From the NCBI GenBank assembly GCA_022446985.1, contig JAKVBD010000027.1:1-59880 (forward strand): a DNA stretch of 59,880 nt, read 5' to 3'. The notes below the pieces were generated by a model. That model was not told the origin of the DNA. It made no database searches and saw nothing but the letters and a program-made list of their open reading frames with translations. The translations under genes were made by a program, and so were the position numbers. This document shows, one piece after another, positions 50,497-59,012 of this stretch (position 1 is its first letter; each line of letters begins with the position of its first letter). This DNA comes from Lentisphaerales bacterium. Lineage in GTDB: Bacteria > Verrucomicrobiota > Lentisphaeria > Lentisphaerales > Lentisphaeraceae.

Positions 50497-51511
50497 AACT
50501 GCTCCCTCGGTATAAACCAAATCCCTTTTCCTCCGGAGCTGCAGAATGCTGCAACCAACACATGCTTTTATGAGAATCATTCAAATCAAACACCGGAACC
50601 CTTTTTTGAGAACAAATATTTTTAGCAACTGGACACCTAGCTGCATAAGCACAACCGGATGGTGGATTAAATAAATCCGGTGGAGTTCCAGGAATAGGCA
50701 TCAACTTTTGTGATGCTTCCTTACTGGCACTCGGCATAGCCTGTTTCAACCCCAGTGTATAAGGGTGAGCACTTTTATAAAAAACATCATCAACAGCGCC
50801 TGACTCAACAATTTGCCCGGCATACATAACGGCAACGCTATCTGCCATCCTGGCAACGACTCCGAGATCATGAGTAATGAGAACAATTGACATTCCCTCT
50901 TCTTTTTGAAGATCGCGCATCAATTCCAAAACCTGATCCTGAATTGTTACATCGAGTGCCGTAGTAGGCTCATCAGCAATTAGTACCTTAGGCTTACAAG
51001 CAACAGCAACAGCAATCATCACTCTCTGAAGCATTCCTCCTGAAAACTCAAATGGATACTGATTCACTCTCTTTGCGGCCTCTGGAATACGAGTCAAGTC
51101 AAGTAAACGAACTGCCTCTTTCAAAGCATCTGTAATTTGCATTCCTTTATGCAAAACTAAAGTCTCTGCTATTTGCTTACCAATTTTCATCGTTGGATTA
51201 AGCGATGACATGGCATCTTGAAAAATCATCCCTATATCTTTACCGCGGTAAAGACGGGCCTCTTTTTCCGGCAAACTTAAAAGATTTACGCCATCCAAAA
51301 CTGCTGAACCTTTGGTAATTCTTCCTGGCGGCTTGGGAATGAGCCCCATTATTGACTGGACAGTTACAGACTTACCACAGCCGGATTCACCTACGACGGC
51401 CAAAGTTTTTCCTCTAGGAACAGAGTAAGAAACTCCTCGCACAGCATGAACCACTCCACCATAGGTATCGAACTCAACATTCAGATCTTTTATTTCAAGG
51501 ACGTTATCCAT
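50489..51511 (-). CDS. oppD: Oligopeptide ABC transporter ATPase OppD
   Basis: A 340-residue ATP-binding subunit. Walker A GESGCGKSV, signature FSGGMLQR, Walker B VLIADEPTTALD and the C-terminal Cys cluster (PSGCAYAARCPVAKNIC) are visible. The ABC signature reads SGGMLQR rather than SGGMRQR. It starts in a TAATG overlap with oppC. Confidence 0.95.
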   Translation of the reverse strand: MDNVLEIKDLNVEFDTYGGVVHAVRGVSYSVPRGKTLAVVGESGCGKSVTVQSIMGLIPKPPGRITKGSAVLDGVNLLSLPEKEARLYRGKDIGMIFQDAMSSLNPTMKIGKQIAETLVLHKGMQITDALKEAVRLLDLTRIPEAAKRVNQYPFEFSGGMLQRVMIAVAVACKPKVLIADEPTTALDVTIQDQVLELMRDLQKEEGMSIVLITHDLGVVARMADSVAVMYAGQIVESGAVDDVFYKSAHPYTLGLKQAMPSASKEASQKLMPIPGTPPDLFNPPSGCAYAARCPVAKNICSQKRVPVFDLNDSHKSMCWLQHSAAPEEKGFGLYRGSSYD

Positions 51512-52881
51512 TATTCACGAGACCTCATTTTCGCATCCAGTGCATCCCGCAAACCATCTCCGAGAATATTAAAAGCAAGTACAGTAATCGAGATAAAAAC
51601 AGAAGGAATAACTAATACATGTGGAGCTATTTCAATTGACTTCAAACCGTCGTTACAAAGTGATCCCCACGAAGTCACAGGCTCTATGACGCCCATGCCG
51701 ATGAATGACAAAAATGCCTCAGTAAAAATACAGGAGGGTATGGCAAAAGTAAGAGTCACCAAAATAACTCCCATGGTATTGGGCACCATGTGGCGCAGAA
51801 TAATGTAAAGCGGCTTTGCTCCCAGCATCTTGGCAGCCTGAATATACGGTTCTTCACGAAGCTGTAAAACTTGACCTCGAACTAAGCGCGCAGTCCCCGT
51901 CCAAGAGAGAACCACAAGTGCAAAGAGAATCACACCTATATCGCTACTCCCCGGCTGATTACCTAAAATAACTTTAAAGAGAATAACAAAAAGTAGAAAT
52001 GGCAGAGCAATAACAAAGTCTGTTACACGCATAATCCAGTTATCTATCTTCCCTCCAAAATAACCCGAGCAACCGCCAATAAGAATGCCAAGAATAACGT
52101 ATATAAGAGGAGCAACTATCCCTATAAAGAGCGATATTCTACCTCCCTGGATAATTCTGGCCAAAATATCACGTCCCAAAGAGTCTGTTCCCAAAGGGTG
52201 AGCCTGAAGTTCAATTTCTTTCCCGACTTCAGCATCAATACCTTTCTTTTTTGCTTCACTTGGTGTAAATGCCAAACGAATTGGCACTTCCAATGTTTTA
52301 AAACCTTTAGTATTCCCTTGAGCGTCCACTGGGAGCAAAGTGTAGTGGTAAGTAATCAGCTCTAACTTCAAACCATCATCAAAGTGAAGCCGTTTAGTCC
52401 TTCCTAACGGTAAACCAATGCTACTCTTACTATCCGGCCTATACTCATTGCGATAGATGATATACTCAATAGCTCCGGGCACTTGTTCCCATACAAGTCT
52501 AACATTTATATTCGTTGCCTCCCCCTCAACCGACATCTGCCCGATCTTGCCAAGTTCATCACTTGGAATATATTCCGGTATTTCAGCTTTCTTTGGAAAA
52601 TAGTCATCAATGATCAAAGCTTGCAGTCCGGCAAAGCTCCAACTTGGTCTCAAATAGCCCTGCTCCAAATTACTTTCAGCAGGATTCACCGGCCATATAA
52701 CAGGTCCCAGCAAACATAACAAGACCATAAAAGCTACTATCACCGCCGATACACAAGCTTGCTTATTCTTTAAAAAACGAATGCGGGCATCCTGCCAATA
52801 TGACAAGGAAGGACGATTTATCTGATCGGCATCCTGGCTCTGTTGCAGTGGAAGAAAATCTTCTTTCGAGAATTCTGACAT
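51511..52881 (-). CDS. oppC: Oligopeptide ABC transporter permease OppC with a FnIII-like insertion
   Basis: A 456-residue permease, about 150 residues longer than usual. TM1 is at about 42-63 and the standard permease core with GTDSLGRDILARIIQGGR starts near 231 and ends normally. Residues 75-225 between TM1 and this core are an extra periplasmic segment. Within it, about 115-203 reads like a fibronectin-III domain (VRLVWEQVPGAIEYIIYRN, LHFDDGLKLELITYHYTLLP, VDAQGNTKGF). The permease motif EAA (about 340-360, LGAKPLYIILRHMVPN) is intact. It overlaps both neighbours by 1 nt. Confidence 0.9.
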   Translation of the reverse strand: MSEFSKEDFLPLQQSQDADQINRPSLSYWQDARIRFLKNKQACVSAVIVAFMVLLCLLGPVIWPVNPAESNLEQGYLRPSWSFAGLQALIIDDYFPKKAEIPEYIPSDELGKIGQMSVEGEATNINVRLVWEQVPGAIEYIIYRNEYRPDSKSSIGLPLGRTKRLHFDDGLKLELITYHYTLLPVDAQGNTKGFKTLEVPIRLAFTPSEAKKKGIDAEVGKEIELQAHPLGTDSLGRDILARIIQGGRISLFIGIVAPLIYVILGILIGGCSGYFGGKIDNWIMRVTDFVIALPFLLFVILFKVILGNQPGSSDIGVILFALVVLSWTGTARLVRGQVLQLREEPYIQAAKMLGAKPLYIILRHMVPNTMGVILVTLTFAIPSCIFTEAFLSFIGMGVIEPVTSWGSLCNDGLKSIEIAPHVLVIPSVFISITVLAFNILGDGLRDALDAKMRSRE

Positions 52882-53816
52882 TAACTTTTCTCCACCTGAA
52901 TACGGGGATCAACGAACCCATAAATGATATCGACAATCAAAACCATCAGAACCAAAAATGATCCATAAAAAACCGTCGTCCCCATAATGAGCGTGTAATC
53001 GTTTTGCTGAACACCTTCAACAAATTGCTTACCCAGTCCAGGAATCGTAAAAATTGTCTCAATAACAAAGCTACCTGTGGTGATAGATGCTATAGCCGGG
53101 CCAATGATAGTGATCACTGGTAAAATTGAATTGCGCAATTCGTGATTCATAAAAATCTTTCTTGGACTTAAACCTTTCGATTTCGCAGTTCTAACGAAGT
53201 CTGAATTGATCACCTCTAATAATGAAGAGCGCATTAAACGCGTCAAAAAAGCCATAGTCCCCAAGCCTAAAACCAGCGAAGGAACTAATAGGCTGACTAA
53301 GGTATCGTCTCCTCGATATGGGAGAACAAGATTAAACGTTTGATTGATATGCACTATCCCTAGCTGAGCAAAACTCGCAAATACAAAAGACGGCACTGAA
53401 ATTCCTAAAATCACAAAAACGACTATCACATAATCAGGCCACTCATTCCGGTATTTTGCAGTTATTGCACCCCAAAGAATTCCACCAACCGCTGCAAACA
53501 GTATTGCCAAAACTCCCAATTGAGCCGAAACATAAAAGCCTTGCTTTATGATATCCGTCACATCCTGACCTTTCTTAGTAAAGGAAACTCCAAAATCGCC
53601 TTTTGCTGTATTCTTCAGGAAAATGAAGTACTGCTCATACAAAGGCTTATCAAAGCCATATTTCTTATTGAGAGCATCCCTGCTCTCTACAGTCATAGCT
53701 TTATCATTACTCAGTGGGTCTCCGGGAACCATATGCATTCCAAAGAAAGTAAAAGTCGCTATAAAGAAGACCGTTATAAAACCGGATATGAGCCTTTTAA
53801 AAATATACTTACTCAT
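52881..53816 (-). CDS. oppB: Oligopeptide ABC transporter permease OppB
   Basis: A 311-residue inner-membrane permease with six predicted helices. The start at 53816 follows a GAGG site at correct spacing; a TTG two codons upstream is too close to it. HMVPGDP near the N-terminus and the EAA loop (AKSKGLSPRKIFMNHELRN) are typical. It overlaps the end of oppA by 8 nt. Confidence 0.94.
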   Translation of the reverse strand: MSKYIFKRLISGFITVFFIATFTFFGMHMVPGDPLSNDKAMTVESRDALNKKYGFDKPLYEQYFIFLKNTAKGDFGVSFTKKGQDVTDIIKQGFYVSAQLGVLAILFAAVGGILWGAITAKYRNEWPDYVIVVFVILGISVPSFVFASFAQLGIVHINQTFNLVLPYRGDDTLVSLLVPSLVLGLGTMAFLTRLMRSSLLEVINSDFVRTAKSKGLSPRKIFMNHELRNSILPVITIIGPAIASITTGSFVIETIFTIPGLGKQFVEGVQQNDYTLIMGTTVFYGSFLVLMVLIVDIIYGFVDPRIQVEKS

Positions 53817-55428
53817 CTTCAATCCTCACATAGGTCAGGAAAGGGTCAGCACCAATTATATTGCGGTAATAATTCTTAATGCGGGGATCGGCCATGTAAA
53901 TACCACCGCCCTCGTAAAGTGGATAAATCGGTACTTTTTCATATAAGATTTTATGCATTTCATAAAAGCACTGCATGCGCTCGTTTTGATCAATACTATT
54001 ACTGGCTTTCTTGACCAGAGCGTCATACTCGTCACTCTTAAAACGGCCACGATTGTTTTGATTCCATGAAGCAAATAAATCCCCAAAAGTCATCGGATCA
54101 TTGTAATCAGGGCCCCAGCCTCCACCGACAAAATCGAAATCGCCTTCCAAGGATTTTGCTATGCGAATTTTAAAAATCTGTTTATCAAGGTTTACTTTTA
54201 TCCCAAGCTTCTCCCTGAGCTGTTCCTGAATATAAACCGCTATTTTACTCGCCCCCTCACTATCTGAATAAAGGTAAGTCAGAGTGATCTCTTCCAAGCC
54301 CAATTCTTCCTTCGCTTTTTTTAAATACTCCAGAGCTTTAGTAGAATCACTTGCCTGAAAACCAAGCGGAAATTCATCGTGTAATTTGCGCTTTTCGCCA
54401 TCTAGCCAGGAAGGAAATAAAGTTGAAGTCGGTGCATACCCCGGAATACCAAGAACCTTATTGACAATATCCTTTCGGTTGATAACCAGACTAATGGCTT
54501 TGCGAAGATTTTCATTAGAGGTCAAACGCTCTTTACGGCTGTTAAATTCTAAATAAATTACAAAACCTGAACTGAAGTTTTTCATAGGCGTTGTCAAGCG
54601 GCGCTTTAAAGCAGACTTGATACTATTACTGTCTTCTAAGTCCACCATACAGATATCCTGACTGACAAACATATTAAACTGAGTTGTACTTTGAGTCGTT
54701 ATCGCAGGAATATCTATTTCATTCAGCCAAATACTTTCAGCATCCCAGTAATGAGGGTTTTTAGTCATCTTCATAGAAACACCATGCTTCCACTCAGAGA
54801 GGACAAAAGGTCCATTGTAGTGCATTTTCTCATGCCCGACGGCATATTTGTCTGCCCCCCACTTATCAAACATGTCTTTGCGAATTGGCATATATGTTGT
54901 AAAAGTAGTTAATGCCAAAAAGTAGGCACAAGGAGACTCAAACTCTACCTTAAGGGTAAAATCATCCAGAGCTTGCACTCCCAATTTTTCAGGAGGCAAT
55001 TTTCCTCCTGCTACCTTCTCGCCATTTTTAACTGGAAACATAATGAAATTGTACTCATTTTCGGGAGCAGCCCCTAATCGCCAGGCAAAAACGAAATCAT
55101 GTGCAGTGACAACCTTGCCATCATCCCACTTGGCATTTTTACGCAGTTTAAATGTCACACCTTTTTCTGTAACATCCCAGGACTCTGCAACCCCGGGAGC
55201 CAATCGGTTTTCTTTATTGAACCTTAAAAGACCTTCAAAAATGTGGCCCTGAACAAACATACCAATGGATGAAACTGCACCAACAGAATTTAATGTAGGC
55301 GGCTCAGTGGAAATAACTACAGAGATTGAACGCCTTTCAGGATCGACTCCCTTTCCCTGCTTAGAGCAGGAGACCAAAAAAAGTAAGGCAAGTTGAAGCA
55401 CAAGAAACAACCCTGCTTTTATTTTCAT
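53809..55428 (-). CDS. oppA: Oligopeptide-binding lipoprotein OppA
   Basis: A 539-residue solute-binding protein, the first gene of the importer operon. The start at 55428 gives MKIKAGLFLVLQLALLFLVS followed by Cys21, a lipobox (LVSC), so it is anchored as a lipoprotein. Conserved parts include STEPPTLNSVGAVSS, HIFEGLLRFNKENRLAPGVA and AWRLGAAPENEY. Peptide specificity is unknown. LspA in this window would process its signal peptide. Confidence 0.94.
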   Translation of the reverse strand: MKIKAGLFLVLQLALLFLVSCSKQGKGVDPERRSISVVISTEPPTLNSVGAVSSIGMFVQGHIFEGLLRFNKENRLAPGVAESWDVTEKGVTFKLRKNAKWDDGKVVTAHDFVFAWRLGAAPENEYNFIMFPVKNGEKVAGGKLPPEKLGVQALDDFTLKVEFESPCAYFLALTTFTTYMPIRKDMFDKWGADKYAVGHEKMHYNGPFVLSEWKHGVSMKMTKNPHYWDAESIWLNEIDIPAITTQSTTQFNMFVSQDICMVDLEDSNSIKSALKRRLTTPMKNFSSGFVIYLEFNSRKERLTSNENLRKAISLVINRKDIVNKVLGIPGYAPTSTLFPSWLDGEKRKLHDEFPLGFQASDSTKALEYLKKAKEELGLEEITLTYLYSDSEGASKIAVYIQEQLREKLGIKVNLDKQIFKIRIAKSLEGDFDFVGGGWGPDYNDPMTFGDLFASWNQNNRGRFKSDEYDALVKKASNSIDQNERMQCFYEMHKILYEKVPIYPLYEGGGIYMADPRIKNYYRNIIGADPFLTYVRIEDE

Positions 55429-55656
55429 AATGCACTCCAATTAAAGTCTTGACTAAGGTAAGAATAATCTAAAATGAACCTGATTTTCAAATTTACCTTT
55501 TCATTTAACAAAAATCACAATCAATAATCAAATCTCATTTCATAAAGATGATCTCTCATAGTTTTTCCAGAAAAACAATGCCTTTAGCAAGTCTTGAATG
55601 ACAATTCTCAAAGCCAGTCCATATTAAGCAAAATTAAAACTTTCTGGAATAAAAAA

Positions 55657-56457
55657 ATGTCGTTTTTAAACTTCAAAGATAAAACCTTTCTAGTATTTGG
55701 TGTAGCCAATCGAAAGTCCGTTGCCTATGCAGTAGCCAAAACCCTTGAACAAGAAGGTGCTACAGTTATCTACTCTGTTCGTTCTGAGCAAAGAAAAGAA
55801 CAATTGGGCAGCAAGCTTTTAAAAGATCGTGAGATATACATATGTGATTTTGAAAATCAGGATCAAATCGATGCTCTGGCAAAAGATCTTCAAGACAAAG
55901 GCATAACTCTAAGTGGATTCGTTCATTCTGTTGCTTTTGCGAACTACTCAGAAGGTCTAAAACCTTTCCACCAAACTGTCCGTAAGGATTTCCTTCAAGC
56001 TGTCGACATTTCGTGCTATTCACTCATCGCTTTGACTGATGCTCTTAAACCAGTTCTGACAGAAAATGCCTCCATTGTCACCATCTCTATTTCAACTACC
56101 AGAATGGCTTCTGAAAACTATGGTTATATGGGCCCTGTCAAAGCCGCACTTGATTCAACAGTAGCATTTCTCAACAAATCCTTGAGCGAAGACTCCAAAA
56201 TTCGCGTTAATGCCGTTGGTGCTTCATTACTTAAAACATCAGCATCTGCCGGTATTCCAAATTATGTAAACTCCTATCTTTTCGCAGAAAAAGTCATCCC
56301 AAGAAAAGAATCTCTCAAGACTGATGAAGCTGCCAATACAGCTGTATTTCTGCTCAGTGAAAGAGCCAGTGGTATCGTTGCTCAAACAGTTATTGTTGAT
56401 GCCGGCATGAGCATTAATTATTTCGATAGAGACATCATAAATAAAGTGATGGAATAA
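55657..56457 (+). CDS. fabI: Enoyl-[acyl-carrier-protein] reductase [NADH]
   Basis: A 266-residue short-chain dehydrogenase of the FabI type, which reduces enoyl-ACP in the last step of fatty acid elongation. The start at 55657 is chosen because [20 protein letters not shown] is the conserved N-terminus; codons upstream start with TTG. The cofactor loop has [14 protein letters not shown], and the active site is Tyr155 and Lys162 (NYGYMGPVK). HSVAFAN replaces the usual HSIAFA. Confidence 0.94.
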   Translation: MSFLNFKDKTFLVFGVANRKSVAYAVAKTLEQEGATVIYSVRSEQRKEQLGSKLLKDREIYICDFENQDQIDALAKDLQDKGITLSGFVHSVAFANYSEGLKPFHQTVRKDFLQAVDISCYSLIALTDALKPVLTENASIVTISISTTRMASENYGYMGPVKAALDSTVAFLNKSLSEDSKIRVNAVGASLLKTSASAGIPNYVNSYLFAEKVIPRKESLKTDEAANTAVFLLSERASGIVAQTVIVDAGMSINYFDRDIINKVME

Positions 56458-56506
56458 TTCCTTTTTTATTACACCGTGTAAGATGAATAAATCTTTAATA
56501 TGATAG

Positions 56507-56522
56507 CATTTGATATCAAATG
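56507..56522. repeat. Perfect 16-bp palindrome upstream of the DUF2330-like gene
   Basis: The sequence catttgatatcaaatg is its own reverse complement. It lies 6 bp before the ribosome binding site of the next gene and could be an operator or a small hairpin. Confidence 0.6.
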
Positions 56523-56541
56523 ATAGTCAAGGAGCCATATA

Positions 56542-58005
56542 ATCTTATACAAGTACCTTATAACTCTTGTTCTCTATCTTTGCTTTACCTCAAGCTCAAC
56601 GATGGCAGACGGGAAAATTCTCTCCACAATGGAACGCTTACCCAGCATCCCTGATCAACAGGCAGTTCTTATTTGGGATGAGGAATCTAAGATTGAAACT
56701 CTGGCTATTGAAACTCACTTTCAAAGTGAAGCATCAGGGGATTATTGCTGGATAATCCCTACACCAGGTAGACCCCAAATAACATCTGCTCCAGCTAACT
56801 TAATGCGAGAGCAACAAATTGCTTTACATTCCGTTAAAGATCACTCACAAGTAAATGGTCTATTACAGTTATGTCTACTTGGTGTATTTATTATATTGTT
56901 CACATACCAGAAATTAGGTTTAATCTCTTTAGGCGGAGACAAACTGGCGGCATGTATACTATTAGGGATTCTTCTCACTATCTTTTCGGCAATGCTTTTA
57001 CCAACATTGGGATCTTCTCCTGGAAAGGAAATAAGCTCATCAGTCATTGTCCACGATCAAGTAGTCGTTGATGGAGTAGAAATCAGTGTATTAGAAGCTA
57101 GAAACATTACAGATCTTATGAGCTGGCTACAAAAAAATCACTACAATACTCCCAATGAACTTAAAACTCAATTAACAGACCTTTTAAAAGAGGGCTGGTA
57201 TATAAGTGCCTGCCGTTTAAAAAATATGAAAAGAGGTAAACTAAGTCCAAAATGCTTGCAATTTTCTTTTAAATCAGATACCCCTGTTTATCCTATGCGC
57301 TTAACTGGAGCCGGAGCTACAGGTTCACTTAATTTGCGATTATTTATAGCTGGGCCAGGAACCGCTAAAGCTGATAACTTACAGCTTATCGCATCTACAA
57401 AAGCCGAATTAGAGCACCTTGGCCCTGGTCTCAGCAAACTTGTTTCTCCTAAGATGCAACTTACAGCGCTTGAAGGACGCCTGTCTATCCAAGAAATGCA
57501 AAAAGACATACCGATTTCTTTTACTGAAAGTAAATTTACTTACTTAGTCAAAGCTAACCCGCAAAAGAGAAACTCTACTCTATTTGCGATATTTATAATT
57601 CTTTCAGCCGTCTTATCTCCTTGGTATAAAAAAACAAAATTAGTCACAAGCCTCACTCTTTTTCTAATGAGCCTTTCATGGATAATTTTAAATAGTGACC
57701 ACTATTCTTCTGAAAAAATTAAAACAAGTCGAAGAACACAAGTCTTCGCATACTCATTACGCTATCAAATAGAGGATGCCTTTAAGGCTTCAGGAACTCA
57801 AACACCAGAGGTGCTCAAAAGCATCATCGCTGATGTCGAGAAAAAAGCCTTCTCAAATAAAACGTCCACATGGTATTGGAATGTCGAGAAAACTCAGGAT
57901 AAACAAATCCTCTTAAAAATCCATGGTAGCTTATTAAACAGGAAACCAATCTTACACGAACAATTCTACGAGATACCAATCATACCCAAAAAGATCATTG
58001 ATTAA
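56542..58005 (+). CDS. DUF2330-like membrane protein
   Basis: A protein of about 487 residues. The first ATG (56602) would leave only ADGKIL, but the open frame upstream encodes a good signal peptide (YKYLITLVLYLCFTSSSTMA) preceded by AAGGAG at 56529-56534. The only codons at correct spacing are ATA (56539) or ATC (56542), so a rare start is likely. The N-terminal part matches DUF2330 (QQAVLIWDEESKIETLAIE and WIIPTPGRPQI). Two helices are inserted after it (from the ATG about 86-105 and 115-134), and two more near 335 and 360. Function is unknown. Confidence 0.65.
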   Translation: MLYKYLITLVLYLCFTSSSTMADGKILSTMERLPSIPDQQAVLIWDEESKIETLAIETHFQSEASGDYCWIIPTPGRPQITSAPANLMREQQIALHSVKDHSQVNGLLQLCLLGVFIILFTYQKLGLISLGGDKLAACILLGILLTIFSAMLLPTLGSSPGKEISSSVIVHDQVVVDGVEISVLEARNITDLMSWLQKNHYNTPNELKTQLTDLLKEGWYISACRLKNMKRGKLSPKCLQFSFKSDTPVYPMRLTGAGATGSLNLRLFIAGPGTAKADNLQLIASTKAELEHLGPGLSKLVSPKMQLTALEGRLSIQEMQKDIPISFTESKFTYLVKANPQKRNSTLFAIFIILSAVLSPWYKKTKLVTSLTLFLMSLSWIILNSDHYSSEKIKTSRRTQVFAYSLRYQIEDAFKASGTQTPEVLKSIIADVEKKAFSNKTSTWYWNVEKTQDKQILLKIHGSLLNRKPILHEQFYEIPIIPKKIID

Positions 58006-58092
58006 AACAATACACAAACAGTACATTTTCAATTCTGTATTCTGAGATTCTTGGCAGTACCTTAAAACAGACAAGAAACAGCAGGTAAGAAA

Positions 58093-58962
58093 ATGCAACA
58101 TCGACCACTTCGAATAGTCGTACTCTACTCAAACGGGCATTTAGGCAGTAACATCGTCCTGAATCAAACTCTGAAAATGGACTGTTTTGAAATTGTTGGT
58201 ATAGTCAAAGCCAAGATTGTTGACTGTACACCGAAGGGGCTTGAAAAAGCACAAAAGAAATTCCAAAAGATTGGCTTCAGATTTAGCATAATGCTTTGCT
58301 GGCAACGCATCATCCAAACCACTGCATTTAGTCTTTCTAAATTTCTTCCGGTCAATGACACCCTACTTAAAACCAGCACAAGCCTCACTGAAAATATTCC
58401 AACTTATGAATGCCAAAGTATCAATGATTCTAATTGTCAGCAATTCATCAAAAGCGTAAGCCCTGACCTGTTAGTATCCGCCTACTTTCATCAAATCTTG
58501 AAAACAGAGACTTTAGCTATTCCGACTAAAGGGACTTTAAATATTCACCCTGGCTACCTTCCTTCATTCAAGGGTTCAATGAATTACTTTCATGCAATGC
58601 TTCATAAAAAGCAACTAGCCGGAGCTAGCCTACACTGGATGGATGAAGGCATTGATACTGGGGAAATTCAAGCCAGAAAATCCTTTAAGGTAAAAAAAGG
58701 CATGACACAGGAATCCATAATGGTCAAAACGGCCTTTATTGGGTCTTCTCTATTGAAACGAATTGGCAATACACTTATGAATCAAAAAGCTCCAAAAGCT
58801 CTTCAAATAGATCAATCTGAGATACATCAGTATTTTAAAATGCCACAGAGAAAGCACTTTCTCGTCTATCACAGAAAATTCCGTTTTTTTAGAATACGGG
58901 ATATCTTCGGACTTATAATCTGGAGACCACTTCGAACTCACTGGAAGCATTCATGGAAATAA
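58093..58962 (+). CDS. Formyltransferase-family protein
   Basis: A 289-residue protein with a formyltransferase domain like that of Met-tRNA formyltransferase and PurN. Catalytic residues are visible: Asn150 and His152 in LNIHPGYLPSFKG and Asp188 in MDEGIDTGE. It lacks a clear OB-fold C-terminal domain of Fmt, and the N-terminal region is divergent, so it more likely transfers a formyl group to a sugar or other amine. An AGCAGGTAAG site precedes the start. A bidirectional terminator follows. Confidence 0.85.
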   Translation: MQHRPLRIVVLYSNGHLGSNIVLNQTLKMDCFEIVGIVKAKIVDCTPKGLEKAQKKFQKIGFRFSIMLCWQRIIQTTAFSLSKFLPVNDTLLKTSTSLTENIPTYECQSINDSNCQQFIKSVSPDLLVSAYFHQILKTETLAIPTKGTLNIHPGYLPSFKGSMNYFHAMLHKKQLAGASLHWMDEGIDTGEIQARKSFKVKKGMTQESIMVKTAFIGSSLLKRIGNTLMNQKAPKALQIDQSEIHQYFKMPQRKHFLVYHRKFRFFRIRDIFGLIIWRPLRTHWKHSWK

Positions 58963-58963
58963 A

Positions 58964-58995
58964 AAAGGCAGTAGAACTTTACTTCTACTGCCTTT
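58964..58995. terminator. Bidirectional terminator
   Basis: A perfect 13-bp stem (aaaggcagtagaa / ttctactgccttt) with A/T runs on both sides lies between the convergent formyltransferase and Ala/Pro-rich genes. Confidence 0.85.
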
Positions 58996-59012
58996 AAAAA
59001 ATAACTTAAGCT

